Below, piece after piece: positions 11,205 through 23,239 of a DNA stretch of 64,000 bases. Below the pieces are notes generated by a model that worked only from the letters and a program-made list of their open reading frames with translations, was not told where the DNA came from and did not search any database. The stretch covers positions 27,466,001-27,530,000 of the forward strand of contig CM114274.1 of NCBI GenBank assembly GCA_050084515.1, given 5' to 3'. How positions within the stretch are numbered: the first letter of the stretch is position 1; each line of letters opens with the position of its first letter. Source of the DNA: Blasia pusilla (lineage: Eukaryota > Marchantiophyta > Marchantiopsida > Blasiales). The translations under genes were made by a program, and so were the position numbers.

Positions 11205-14200
11205 ATGTGTGGCATTTTGGCCGTGCTGGGATGCCATGACACTTCTCTGGCGAAGAGAGCTCGGATTCTCGAGCTCTCACGTAGGCTCAGGCACCGAGGG
11301 CCGGACTGGAGCGGGCTCTATCAGCACGAAGACTGCTTCTTGGCTCATGAGCGCTTGGCCATCATAGATCCCGCGTCAGGGGATCAGCCGCTCTTCAATG
11401 AATCCAAGGAAATCGTTGTTGCTGTACGTGTTTCTGAAATACTCGTTTCCCCCATTATATTTACCCCGCTTTATTCTCTTTCCTCCCAGAAATCTCTAGT
11501 TCAGAGTCATTCTGAAGCTCGTAGTTCGACAGGTGAATGGAGAAATTTACAACCACGAGCAACTGAAGAAATCCATGAAGAAGCCACACACTTACCGCAC
11601 TCAAAGTGACTGTGAAGTCATCGCTCATCTTGTGAGTAGCCTCCTACTCAATTAAATTTCTCTGTTTATTGCTTTTCTACTCTTTGCACTCATTTCAATT
11701 CAGCTGAATAAATTACCCAATTCATGAGATTCAAGATTCAAGAGGTAAATGTTGTCGCAAGGGTCCAGAAGAGAGTCGGTTGCGGCATACGCGTTGTCCA
11801 CCTTCGTTTCTGAATCTTGCACTCTCTTCTTCTAGTTCGAGGAGGTGGGCGAAGATTGCGTGCAGCTACTGGATGGGATGTTTTCCTTCGTCCTACTTGA
11901 CACCCGTGACAAGAGCTTCATTGCCGCTCGGGATCCCATCGGGATTACTCCTCTGTACATTGGTTGGGGTTTAGATGGTAAATCTCCCAGTTCTGAAAAT
12001 GTTGATCAGGATATGTCGGTGAATGCCGAAAATGTTGATATGGATAAGTCCGGTAAATTCGGAAGTATTGAGCAAGATAATTCCGTATGGAAGACTTCAG
12101 GTGTGTGCATGCTTGATAATCCACTGGGCTTTGCTGGTGGAGACGTAAGCTTCTTCTACACTCTCGTCGTTTCGTTTCAGTGCGAGCTTTTCTGAGTCTT
12201 ATCGAAAGAATATATGCAGGAACCCTAACTGTAAGGAACAGCACACTAATACTGGGAGATTGCATGAAAACCAGGATCTGTATGGTTTGCTTCAGAGATG
12301 AAGGCTCTGACAGATGACTGTGAATTCTTCAAGCCTTTCCCACCCGGCCACATTTATTCAAGCAAAACAGGTTAAGGCTAAATTAAATGCTCTTTTTTCC
12401 AAATTCGAACATCTTTGAAGGTCCTGTGAAGTTTCGGTTATGTATATATTCTAGTCTGTGCGGTGATATGCATTATCCGAAAATCTTGTTCGTGTCAAAT
12501 GATCTTACTGAAATTGATCTGGTGGATAAATTCAGGAGAGTTGCGGAGGTGGTACAACCCTCCATGGTTCTCGGGGAACATTCCATCAGCTCCTTATGAT
12601 CCCCTTGCGCTACGTCACAAGTTTGAAGAGGTTATAACCCGCTTGCTTTCTGGAAGTACAGGAGCTTTTGGTCTCTAAGAGTGATCTGATTATTGCTGGG
12701 ACATGTAGAAGATCGTACCTGCGGTATGTATTGCTTACAAACCATGAATGTCGTAAGCGTTTGTGCTCATAAAGTTTAGATTTTGGCTTTCGTACTGCAG
12801 GCAGTAACGAAGAGGCTTATGACAGATGTTCCTTTCGGAGTTCTGCTGTCAGGAGGGCTGGACTCATCACTTGTGGCTGCTGTAGCTTCTCGACATCTTG
12901 CAGGAACAAAGGCCGCTGAACAATGGGGCTCTCAGTTGCATACTTTCTGTGTTGGCTTGGAGGTTCCTAAGATCATGCTTCATTCCTCTGTAGTTCATAC
13001 TGCTTGTCGCCGAAGACAGTTGCTGTCACATTTCTGTATTTATGATATCTGTTTGAATTCGTATGCCACTGTCCCTTGGTCTGTTGAACTTGGATTGCCA
13101 TGTAAGTGTGTGTGTCTCGTTCAAGTAGGCTTGATCTTGCAAATCTAAAATATTTGTTTTCTCTTTCAACTTATTTATGGGGTGCTACCAGGGCTCGCCC
13201 GATCTGAAAGCTGGAAAGGAAGTCTCGAATTATCTCAAGACTTTGCATTATGAGTTTACCTACACTGTACAGGTCAGGAACAACAAATCCCTGGTTCCAG
13301 CCAAGGGCACACCTTCGACTAAACCTTTCTATCCCTCCATCGTGTTGGATCCATGATTATGGCTTTTGACATGAAAAGTGGTCCAATCTTGCCGCACACT
13401 TTAAGCTGTTAGCAGTCTTTCTGCTAGTGGTTGCACACTTGCTTTCATAAGATACTACAATATCTTCTTTTACCATGTTTTGCAGGAGGGACTGGATGCC
13501 ATTCCGGAAGTTATCTATCATATTGAAAGTTATGATGTGACAACTGTAAGGGCAAGCACTCCTATGTTTCTAATGGCGCGAAAAATTAAAGCCCTTGGAG
13601 TGAAAATGGTCCTCTCTGGCGAGGGATCAGATGAAATATTTGGTGGCTACCTCTATTTTCACAAAGCTCCCAACAAGGAAGAATTTCATCAGGAAACCTG
13701 TAGAAAGGTATGGTATATCTAAATCCCATTTTGTTAAATCAAGACTATGTATAGGTAATGAAGATTGTTTTGGTGAGCTTTTGGCATGGAGCAACTTTCG
13801 TTGGTATTTGGAGCTAGCTCCGATAGGAGAACAAGAAGGTAAGTCTCACAGGGGCCATGCTGCTACAAATGCAGACTAACTTAGTAAGAAGGCTTACCAG
13901 AAGAGCTTTAAGTCCAGATCTTCCAGTTGTCTGATAGAGAGGATTATGACCAAACGATGGATAACTCTCCTCGTAGTCTTTACAGAACCGTTCTGGTCAG
14001 CTGAAATACTTGGGGACAATTCTACCCACCTGAAATATGGCGCAACAACTGTTGGTAGAGCACAAAACAGCAGAGTTTACCGCAATTCTTGGCTATTATG
14101 TCTATCTTGAATTTCCTTGTGGCTGGTTTGAGTCTAAATGGAATGTAGATAGAAAACATCCATTTTTCTAAGATCTCTTCATGATCTCACCATATTTGAG

Positions 14201-16205
14201 ATTGTAGTTGCTGTCTCCATCATGAAACTCTTGTACGAATATTTGTATTTTTCCACTTTCATATAAAGCATTCGTAGGATAAGTGAAATTAGTTTGATGG
14301 GTGGAGATTTCAAGAGCACAATACCAATCCCGTTTGAGAAACATGCACCTCCAGCCCTGTAGAAATGAAATCTGCAATTACAGTTTCCGATCATTGTATA
14401 GAGCCGCCAAGTCACAATTGTTTCTTCAGGTCTTATGTGGTTATATTACTTGGACTCCTAAAGGCCTCTAAATGACCTCTCTCACTCTGGATGGAATTCC
14501 GTTTTGAACGCCCTATCGTGTGTCTCCAAATCTAGATTTGGGGATTTTTGTGGTTTTCCAGATGGAAATGAACGGATCCACCATATTAGTGCTAGTTTCC
14601 GGTTTTATAAAAGCATAAAAGGTTTTAGAGATGGATGAAAGTAAGTGTAAGAACTCGGTGATAGCTTTCTGTCGCCTCGTCCTAATATGATTACCCATGA
14701 TTTTGACGTCTGAAATTGCAGATCAAAGCATTGCACCTGTATGATTGTTTAAGGGCTAACAAGTCCACGTCAGCATGGGGACTGGAGGCACGTGTGCCAT
14801 TTTTGGATAAAAGCTTCATCGATCTAGCCATGAACATAGACCCTGCTGAGAAAATGGTAAACGCCCTTGTTATCTTAGCTCTATTCGATTACCTTTCTTA
14901 GATAAACCTTGCAGTACTGCTGTAACAGTTCATTGTTTTTATTCTAAAGTTTTTCAGAGCATGCTGCATCATACTGCCGGCAGAACGGCTAGGGAAATGT
15001 GTGATGGAAAGTGTTGTGAATGTTTTCAGATTCGAAAAGATGAGGGACGAATGGAAAAGTGGATACTTCGCAAAGCCTTTGATGATGAAGAGAACCCTTA
15101 TCTTCCCAAGGTAAGCAGAGCTGCATCGTACTGATTAATTTTTGGAACTTTCCAGTTCGTTATTCAGATTCTGGTTTATTTCATTTTTCTTTGCAATCAG
15201 GCGATCTTCTGAATCAGGGTACCTTTGCAGGATCTGGGAGTGTTTGGAAGGTCAAAACACCACTAGGGTTCTAACCGTAGTAGGGAATTTGTAGGGTTCT
15301 AACTACTTTTTTCTGGAATTTCGCAGCACATACTGTACAGACAGAAAGAGCAATTTAGTGATGGTGTTGGCTACAGCTGGATTGATGGCTTGAAAGAACA
15401 CGCAGCGAACCATGTGCGTTATAATCTTTCCTTAACATTGAACAGTAGGTTGGAGTGGTCATCAATGGCTGGGTTGAGTTCTAGATTAAAAATATGTTGG
15501 ATGAGCTAAATCTTTTTCAAAATGGAGCTTTTTGAAAGGAAAGAAATCATGTCCTCAAAAATCCCCGGCCTAGATGTGGAACTCTGGGGTTTAATGAGTG
15601 CTTGAGAGCTGACACTTCACACTGTCAGCTCTGAAACACAGCAAAAACACCGCTGAAACTTCTGACCAAACATCACGATATTGCCGAACAGGTCACAGAC
15701 GCTATGCTAAAGAAAGCGGCATTCATCTATCCATTCAATACTCCTGCAACGAAGGAAGCTTACTACTATCGAATGCTTTTCGAGAAGCGCTTTCCCCAGG
15801 TATTCAACTGGAATGTCTGTGGTGATCTTTCTCTCTGAAAACGGAGTATGAATACTCTGCTGTGTAGTCTCGATGATGAATCTCCCACATACATTTCATC
15901 ATTTCATTATGGTTATAGGGCTTGCATTTGTGATCCCTCACTTCTTGTCATTGCTGCAGCAATGTGCAAGGGAGACCGTTCCTGGTGGTCCAACTGTGGC
16001 ATGCAGCACAGCAGCAGCTGTAGCTTGGGATGAAGCATGGGCCAAGAACTTGGATCCATCGGGTCGGGCTGCCGCAGGTGTACATCTTGCAGCTTACACT
16101 GACAACAACAAACAAGTCACTTCACCGAAAGTCGAACTTGGTGAGAGTGTGAAGACGCAGAAACTAGAAGCAAGTACTCCTCGAATCTTGTCAGTGCTTG
16201 TGTAG
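11205..16205 (+). CDS. ASN: Glutamine-dependent asparagine synthetase, 13 coding exons, 590 aa
   Basis: Cytosolic enzyme that makes asparagine and glutamate from aspartate, glutamine and ATP, central to nitrogen storage and transport. Exons: 11205-11423, 11533-11631, 11836-11977, 12275-12370, 12536-12630, 12801-12962, 13192-13272, 13486-13707, 14722-14856, 15030-15110, 15327-15413, 15692-15799, 15960-16205. All introns are GT-AG and all phases agree, giving 590 aa, the usual plant length. The ATG at 11205 is chosen because it places the catalytic Cys at position 2 (MCGILAVLG), exposed after Met removal. Glutaminase-domain residues are present: Arg50, NGE at 75-77, Asp99. The synthetase domain has the pyrophosphate loop SGGLDS at 234-239 and SGEGSDE at 342-348. 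The GSDCE motif usual in plants reads QSDCE here. Later conserved blocks include [10 protein letters not shown] and [16 protein letters not shown]. The gene looks intact and functional. The C-terminal tail after PSGRAA is variable in the family. Confidence 0.97.
11978..12100 (+). other. Open, in-phase retained segment of asparagine synthetase intron 3
   Basis: Intron 3 (11978-12274) begins GTAAAT. The reading frame stays open for a further 123 nt (41 codons) to a second possible donor after ACTTCAG at 12100, followed by GTGTGT. Using that donor keeps phase with exon 4 and would insert 41 residues rich in Asn, Asp and Ser in the middle of the protein. The family-length product uses the first donor, so this is at most a minor isoform. 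Confidence 0.35.
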
Positions 16206-16620
16206 GTTTCACACTGCCTCAGTCAGACTGTAAAGCTGAAAGAATCCGCTCTGTGCAAATCCTTACCTGTAGTGCACTCAAGAAGGTTTATCCCTTCCAT
16301 CAGCATCAGGTTTGTCCCTCAGAGAAAGTGACTTGGGTTAATGCTTATCTGAAGATGGACGAGGTTAATCCCCGTCTTTGGTTGTGTTGGACTGTAGTTG
16401 ATGTCTTTTGGAGAATTCTCAACCAGTACGATGAGTGTTACAAGGCTGTTGAGCGAGGTCCAGCAGCATACTAGTGTACTCTATATAATATGTGTCTATA
16501 TAGAAGAAGAGTGAGCCATGGCTCCGTTTCTCCTCTCCAACATACGATTTAATAAAGAAAGCGAGATAGATAGTCTGTGTCCGGACGTCTTGGAAACATT
16601 TTGATTGTAGATGTAAATTA
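16206..16620 (+). terminator. 3' UTR and polyadenylation signal of the asparagine synthetase gene
   Basis: A canonical AATAAA lies at 16551-16556, about 345 nt after the stop codon, in sequence with no competing frame. The cleavage site would be expected roughly 10-30 nt further on. Confidence 0.65.
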
Positions 16621-17330
16621 CTTAAACGAATTGTCCATGGAAGCAGGACTTCTTAGGATTCTAGGTTGGAGGCAATAATGTCTAATTAAAGTGAGGGTCG
16701 CAATCGTTTCTTGGGGACGTATGGCTCTGCAGAGACAGTATCCTTGTTGCTTTGGGAGAAATATAAATTGGGTTCTTGCATTCGGAATGCCGATCTGTGT
16801 GAAAGGTGACAAGCCTCACCATCCAAGAGGAAGCTTGTATGATCAATGGCAAAGATAGCCATATTTGGTTTCTAAAACCCAGTGCTTTCGCAATCAGTGT
16901 TTGCAACCATGGGGATCTGGTACCATTACCCTCTGAATGCATGTTAAAAAGTGAGGATGTGTAGTACCTCACTACAAGAAGAGATGACATTCCACATGAC
17001 ACACGGCATATTTCTTTAGGATGTATGGCCCTAAAGCCATAGATCCTAAGATAGAGCAATCTCTTCTCAAAGTATCTTAGCTTTCTTGGAAAAGGATTTT
17101 GAAATGTTTAATGTACAGAGGAGTAGGCCAAGGAACATTTTAATTTTTGAAGGTGAGGGTGTTTCAAGACAATTTTTAATTGGGTTCAACTTCCAATGAG
17201 ATAAGGGGAGAGGGGGGATAAATCTAAAATGAAGGATCCTCAAAGAAGCCTTTTCCTAAAAGCAAAAATCTTAAGAGCAAAGTGTAAAGAAAAGATTGGT
17301 GGTAGAGTGAATCTACCTCTAACCATCTTC
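16621..17330. other. Intergenic region downstream of the asparagine synthetase gene
   Basis: A 125-codon minus-strand frame (16682-17059) is present without any recognisable motif. Nothing else is seen. Confidence 0.35.
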
Positions 17331-17335
17331 GGAAA

Positions 17336-17660
17336 ATCCTCTCAATCTTCTTGACAGTGAAAAGATAAACTCTCTCCATCCTTGTCTAGAGAGACAGCGA
17401 GCGTTCTAGTGATCCTCCATCTTTTCCCCTATTTTCTTTGGAATGATGTAAGTAGACAATATCGGAAGGGGGTTGGGAAGGGTCAAAGGCAAGAGATGGA
17501 TCTTCTCAATCTCTCTTGGCAGTGCAAAGATACTCTCTCTCCATCCTTGTCTGGAGAGGAAGCGAGCGTTCTCACGATCCTCCATCTCTTCCCCTGATGG
17601 AGGTAGAGAAATGGGAAGGAGGTTGGGAAGGGTCAAAAGACGAGAGGTGAACACACCTTC
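17336..17660. repeat. 165-bp tandem duplication
   Basis: TCTCTCCATCCTTGTCT starts at 17371 and again at 17536. Both are followed by AGCGAGCGTTCT, then GATCCTCCATCT, then GGTTGGGAAGGGTCAAA. The copies differ by point changes and short indels. Confidence 0.85.
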
Positions 17661-17755
17661 AAGATAGTGATTCAAATTGAAGTGGACTACTAGGGAATCC
17701 TGCGATGCACGGGTATATCACATCAGTACATACCATTATTAATGAATCAGATGGG

Positions 17756-17893
17756 TAAGTTGAATTACGCCAATGACCGACCAATGACCTGCCCCCCATC
17801 CCCTTAGTCGATTCCAAACTAAGTTGAATTACGCATCATAAGCCCACCGATGATCTGCCCCCCGTCCCCTTGGTCGATTCCAAACTAAGCCCT
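17756..17893. repeat. 64-bp tandem duplication
   Basis: TGAATTACGC starts at 17761 and at 17825. Each is followed by GCCCCCC, CCCCTT and GTCGATTCCAAACTAAG, so a 64-bp unit is present twice. Confidence 0.85.
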
Positions 17894-18330
17894 AATTTGA
17901 TTGCATGTATCATCCATTCTAAATTATCAAATATACATGATTCATAAAAAATGCCAGGTATTAATAGGAGAGGCTTTGAAAATATGAGGGGTACTCTACC
18001 ATATAGATGAGGCAAGGAAGGAGAGAGATGCAAATGGGGGAATTCTCCATTCTCTAAAAGGAGGGGGGGAGGAGGGAATAAATCCTTCATCCTTCACAAA
18101 GGGGAAATATGGAGTTAGAGTGTATATCTATTCTCTTTGCAGTGAATAGATATAGCCCATGTGTAGAGGCTAGCCAAGTTTCCTTTGGCCAATAATTACA
18201 TGGGAAGAAAACTGCTAGTATATAAAATGATCATTTGGCAACACTCATATATTATGATCTCTTCCAAATGAGATTTTTTTCTGATCATTTCTTAAGTATC
18301 ATAATGTTTGATTTCATAGGTTAGAAGCCC

Positions 18331-19068
18331 TTGGAGCAAGGTTGCACATGGGCAAAGTCTGTGTCCGCGAACATGTCCATGTCCGCGAACTTATGTCCGT
18401 CCCTAGGACAAACACGTGCGTGCGGGCCTGAGTACCCGCGGACCACATCCGAGCCCGGCGAGCCCGTAGTGTAGACCTGCGTTGGCCAAGCCTGCATTGG
18501 TTTGGAGGCCCGTGGCCCGCGGCCCACGGCAGACCTGCAGCCAAGCTCGTAGGGGCCCCAATTGGCCAAGCTCAGGCATGCATAGGGCCTATCATGGTTG
18601 CACAAAATTAGACAAGTCTGTCCCTTAGACGGACATGAATCAAAAAGTTTGGATATGTCCACAGACATGGATTGTAAGAGGTGCGACCCACACTTATAGT
18701 TCATGATGGAAGGTAGGGCAAGGGCAAGTGGAGCAATAAGTGGAGAGGGAGTGGAGGTGGATGGAGGAAGAAACAGGAGGGTATGAAACACAAAGTTGCA
18801 CGGAAACGGACAAGTCTATCCATCAGAGCCGGCGCCTAGCCTGCTATGAGTCTGCGGTTGCCCGCCATGCAAGCCACCCAATGGGTGTGGGCTCCATCAG
18901 CCCGGATCTAGGTGGCGGGCTTCGTGCGGGCTTGGGTGTGGGTAACCGGGCCCACATGGACATGTCCGCGGACACGGACTTTGTCCGTGTGCAACCTTGA
19001 TGAAACATGAAGGCAAGTGGGGGAAATGAAAAGGAAGGGAAAGATGGAGCCCACATGGAGAAGTCCTT
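18331..19068 (-). repeat. GTCC-rich composite dispersed repeat, left part
   Basis: Built from blocks such as AAGGTTGCAC, GTCCGTGTCC, ACATGTCCATG and GGCCCGC. The ends are inverted relative to each other: AAGGTTGCACATGG near 18336 pairs with CCGTGTGCAACCTT near 19000. The central part (about 18595-18815, read on the minus strand) matches 19806-20093 on the plus strand, including TGCTCCACTT and CTATAAGTGTGGGT. No coding capacity was found. It is a non-autonomous repeat, and its class is not determinable from this window. Confidence 0.7.
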
Positions 19069-19695
19069 TGTCATATCTTATTTTGACGTAGGTAAAGTTG
19101 TATTGTGCCTACGACATAGAGAGTCAGCGGGATGTTTGGGTATAACTTCGTCTCGAGATGTTGGATGAGGTTGGTAACAAGTCTGTAGTGTCAGGAACGT
19201 CGTTTATGGGGATTTTCCTATTTTGGTTTTAGTCCGTCAGATGGCTTGTTGACAACGTCAACGAGCACTCGGTAACCTGTGCATGCACGTTACCGTTGGG
19301 AGGGCTATTTTTGGGGGAAGATCCTTTTGGGTCTTCCCAAGGATATTAGAGTGAGGAAGATGGCTTTCCCAAGCCATCTTCTCATGTTGAGCCTTAGGAG
19401 CGCCTCTCTTGCATAGACATATGTGGGTGTGTAGGAGTTAGGGTGCTAGCGTCCGGATTCCCTCATAGCAGAGGGTAGATGTGGTTCGATATGCTGATGT
19501 AGATTCATGAGTGGAGTTTCAAGCCGGGTGAGCCGTTTTTACTACTCTTGATTTTGTTGTGGGGTCCTTTTGTATATGCATGAGTCTATTTCGTTTATGT
19601 GTGGATCTACCCGTATGTTGGGGAAGATCGGTGTTGTGTGGTGTGTACATGTGACCACTGATGTGGGTTGTGTAACGATGTGTATACGCACGACA
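19069..19695 (+). mobile_element. Solo LTR, 627 bp, with 4-bp target-site duplication CCTT
   Basis: Starts TGTCATATC and ends CGCACGACA. It is flanked by CCTT at 19065-19068 and CCTT at 19696-19699. Its reverse complement matches the LTR at 62928-63545 along its length, including CCAAGCCATC-type and GGTAACCTG-type blocks. The GTCC-rich repeat resumes on the far side, so the insertion interrupted that repeat. No internal retroelement sequence remains, as expected after LTR-LTR recombination. Confidence 0.85.
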
Positions 19696-20250
19696 CCTTC
19701 CATACAATGGATGTAAGTCCATAGACATGGACTTTGTCCACATGTAATCTTAGGCCCTCTACGGAACTTTGTGTGGGCGTGTGTCCCCTATAGTCTAGCT
19801 CAAGGTTGCATGTAAACAAAGTCCGTGTCCATAGACTTATGTCCGTCCTATGGAAGGACTTGTCCATATGGGGCCCACCTTTCCCTTCTTTTTGCTTCCC
19901 CTTACTTGCCTTGGTGTTCCATATTCCCACATTTTTTCCTCCCTCCTCCCTCATTGCTCCACTCATCCTTGCCTTGCCTTCCAGTATGGACTATAAGTGT
20001 GGGTTCCACCTCTTAGAACCCATGTATGTGGACATATCCGAACTTGTCCTTCCATGACCGTCCTAAGAAAGGACTTGTCCATTTTGGTGCAACCATGGTT
20101 TAGCTTTGGGCTTGCCGTAGGCTGCCTGCAAGACAACAAACCGGCTGGTGTGGGCTCGGCCAGCCTGGATCTACGCTACGGGCTCAACAGGCTTGGATGC
20201 GGGCTGCAGGTTCTAAGGCGGTATGTTCGTTTCCGTACAACCTTGCCTTG
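19696..20250. repeat. GTCC-rich composite dispersed repeat, right part and second copy
   Basis: 19696-19770 is the continuation of the element split by the solo LTR, with TGGACTTTGTCCACATG in minus-strand sense. 19806-20093 is a second copy on the plus strand, from AAGGTTGCATG to TTGGTGCAACC. 20094-20250 carries the GGCTGGTGTGGGCTCGG module also found near 18875-18950. Confidence 0.7.
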
Positions 20251-21880
20251 GAGCTCCAGAATCCTCAATGGGATTCAATCTCAACTTCTCAAATGATTTA
20301 AATTTTAAATCATAGAAAAAGTATTATTTTTATATGACTTAAAAGATTAATTTTGTTCATTTCTGGTTTTGATTTTTTTATAGTATTTTTCCTCCACATT
20401 GAGTATTAAATTTTTAAGCTATTAAATGAAATATGAATTTAATTTTTGTATGTAGGGCATTCAATTTGACTTAATTTCACTATTAAAAATTTGGAATGAG
20501 AATTTCTATAATCCAATATTGGACTTATGGGTATAATATGATGGTCATGGCTCAATCCATTGTTTATGGAAGTAGCAATTTATACTTATTGTAACGAAGT
20601 GGAAACAAATGTGTATTTTAGTGATGATTGGCTTTCTATCATGGTCATTGATCATAATTTTTAGATACTAGGAGGATAACATGGATATCATGTTTTTAAA
20701 AGATCCATCTCATCATAAATTTTACAAAGATAGATGAGAATATATCAAGGCCGAGAAGGGTCTTTTGCAATTCCTATTTTAGGAGGTCATGGTGATGGGT
20801 TGCCTTGGAGGTGACCTATGCGAATAGGTCGTCCTTATCTTTGTGGGCAACCTTTGCACACAAATTACCATAGGATTCAACACGAATGCTATCCTTGATG
20901 CTTATTTAGGGCTCATCTTCCTTAAGTCAAATCCTTGTTGGGATCTATAATCTGGTGCAACTCTGATGTTGTATTAGGCGTGGATTCTCTTGAGTAAGAG
21001 TGGGTTAGGATTGATCATAGATCACACATTTAAAGTTTGTTGTGGATTCTCTCATATCTCTTGTTGTTATCGCAATGTGTATCATTGAGAGAATATTCAA
21101 TCAATTTTAGAATGCTAGCATATTGTAAATTATCTTTACATTTGAATCCTTCTAATTTATGAGTGTGTATATGAAATTTATAACGATTGGGGTGTATCAA
21201 GTTATTCATAGATAGATATGCTTAGCCTATGATTCATAGTATAGATGGATCTTAGACAAACGTTGATGACATCCAATTTGTGTGAGTGCTCACTTGATTT
21301 ATTGGTTCTACTAACCACACTTAGAATGTGTAGTTCCATTTTCCACATCAATTTCTTATTTGATTATTCATCAAATTGAATCTTAAATCTTGAAGTGCAT
21401 ATGCCAAGTACGATTTCCAAATTAATTTCTAAAATTATTTTGGGAGAGAAGAAAATCCTACAAGGGAATCTATTAGGAAAAATAGTAAATCCTAATATCT
21501 TATGATATATTGGGCATAAAAAGAAATTCCCATATAATTTGATTATCACACACAAAATTGGCTCTACTTGATGTTGACAAATAACTACAAATTTTGGGCC
21601 AAGTGAATGAATAAGTGAAAAAATTTAGACCATTCTCACGAGCATGGTGTAAAAATATTAGCAAATACATTCCAAGATTTGATGAATTGACAATTCTACA
21701 TAAGTGGCTCGTGACAAAAAGGAGATAACAAAGCGGGGAAGCTACTAGATAGAGAAGAGTTTACGAGGTATATGGATAAATATGGTCTTGGAACATGGAG
21801 GAGGATGTTGTATCCCAACCTAGATTATAAATGAGTTTTCAAGCTAGAAATTAAACATGCTAGTGAAACTTTGTAACTAG
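20251..21880. other. AT-rich repeat-derived spacer
   Basis: No gene. A short block near 20740-20790 recurs at 363-410, so part of this stretch is a dispersed repeat. No LTR ends or TIRs were identified. Confidence 0.4.
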
Positions 21881-21887
21881 TGGACTA

Positions 21888-22520
21888 TGTTGTGCGCATA
21901 CACATTGCTACACAACATACATTGTTGTCAACGAACATACACACAAACACGCACGATCCCATGCTAACTCATGACATCCAAACAACGAGACGAGAAGTAC
22001 CAAATTTTTTTCAATAAATTCATGAAATCCCTCATCAACACCAACAAGGTCTCCATGGTATGCACTCTCTCTCATGTCAAACCAAACCCACTCTCCTAAT
22101 GAGAGGCTTGGGTTACACACACAAGGCAAGGAGGACCATAGCTCCGCCGCCTCCTGCCAAGAGGTTCAACAAAGAGAGAATGAGCTCTCAACCTCTCTCT
22201 CTTGGAGGTATATCTCCTTCCCTCTCCCAAACTCTCTCTTCCATAACCTATGCTCGTAGGTCACCTCCTTGGCTCTTGACCTGCTATAGCGGGTCAAGGG
22301 CCACTTCCAAAAGTGGAAAATCTACTTTACTCCAAATGGAAATCTAACCAAAATAGTAAGTTTCTCCATATGGCTCCAAATGAGCTGAAACAAAGGGGAA
22401 ATCTGCTCTCTCAGGTTATTGGTGGTCCAAACAGATCATCCTCGACCTCCTGAGGTTTATCTCATGTATCTCCAAAGGCGCTCTACTAGATCTCGTTGAT
22501 CTATCCTAAAATTCGTGACA
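21888..22520 (-). mobile_element. Solo LTR of a related family, 633 bp, with 4-bp target-site duplication ACTA
   Basis: Begins TGTTGTGCGCATA and ends TTCGTGACA. It is flanked by ACTA at 21884-21887 and ACTA at 22521-22524. The first 55 bp closely match the ends of the LTRs at 62928 and 63548, but the interior is unrelated at this level. It therefore belongs to a sister family that shares terminal sequences. Orientation is inferred from the related LTRs. Confidence 0.75.
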
Positions 22521-22524
22521 ACTA

Positions 22525-23235
22525 GTTTGTTACAAAATTAAGGTCATCTTTTGAAGGGGAATAATATAGGCACACAAGAGAGTCTAATCAAGACTCATCC
22601 TTCTAAAGTTACCAATACATGACTTCCCCTAATCCATATTGGTCGTAGGTATCATGCATTTAGGGATGTGGGTGAGATAATATGGAGGCCTACAGGGTCG
22701 CTTTGTAGTTCAATTGTAGGAGGTCAAAGTAATCAAATTTCTCAAGAGGTCAACCTTATGTGGGTTTATTGGCAACCTTGGAGAGATTTTCCTCTTTCAT
22801 AGTTTTGGTAGCACATTACTGACATAAGCATATCTATGTTTTAACTATGCCACTTTCAATTATGTGCCATATAACATTGTCTCTTTAGAGGTTGTATCTT
22901 AGTAGATATTCATATATGTAATATTTGGTCAGTTTATGGACCTTATGGAATATGAGCGTGTTGTGTACTCTAGGTCTATTTTGACAAACTAGGAGGTGGG
23001 AACGCTAGGGAAATGTATTAGCATATATTTTCATGGAGATGTATACGAGAAGTATGTTCTTTAGAAGGGCCATTTTCATATTTACCATCCAATGGCATAT
23101 TCATGTTATAAGATGGCTATGTTGGTATCCAAGCCTTGATTCTCTTGGGCTAAGAGTGGGTTAGGATTTTAAGATCAAATCATGGAAATTTTGTTCACAT
23201 TTATTTTTTCAAGCATCCTAGTTCTTACCTCATTC
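22525..23235. other. AT-rich spacer
   Basis: No gene seen. A short block near 22690-22735 resembles 363-410 and 20740-20790. The last part before 23240 may be a diverged start of the adjoining LTR. Confidence 0.4.
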
Positions 23236-23239
23236 GACT

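Noticed and set aside
10496-11242. Long minus-strand frame (249 codons) over the asparagine synthetase leader
   Set aside because: It lies antisense to the promoter and leader in GC-rich DNA with CT repeats, has low-complexity composition and no known domain.
11193-11609. Asparagine synthetase starting at 11193 and running straight to 11609
   Set aside because: 11193 is GTG, and starting there would bury the catalytic Cys. The sequence after 11423 diverges from the family until the exon 2 acceptor at 11533.
12580-12680. Exon 5 of asparagine synthetase continuing to a stop near 12678
   Set aside because: After GAG at 12630 a GT donor follows, and the conserved continuation ([13 protein letters not shown]) is found after the acceptor at 12800.
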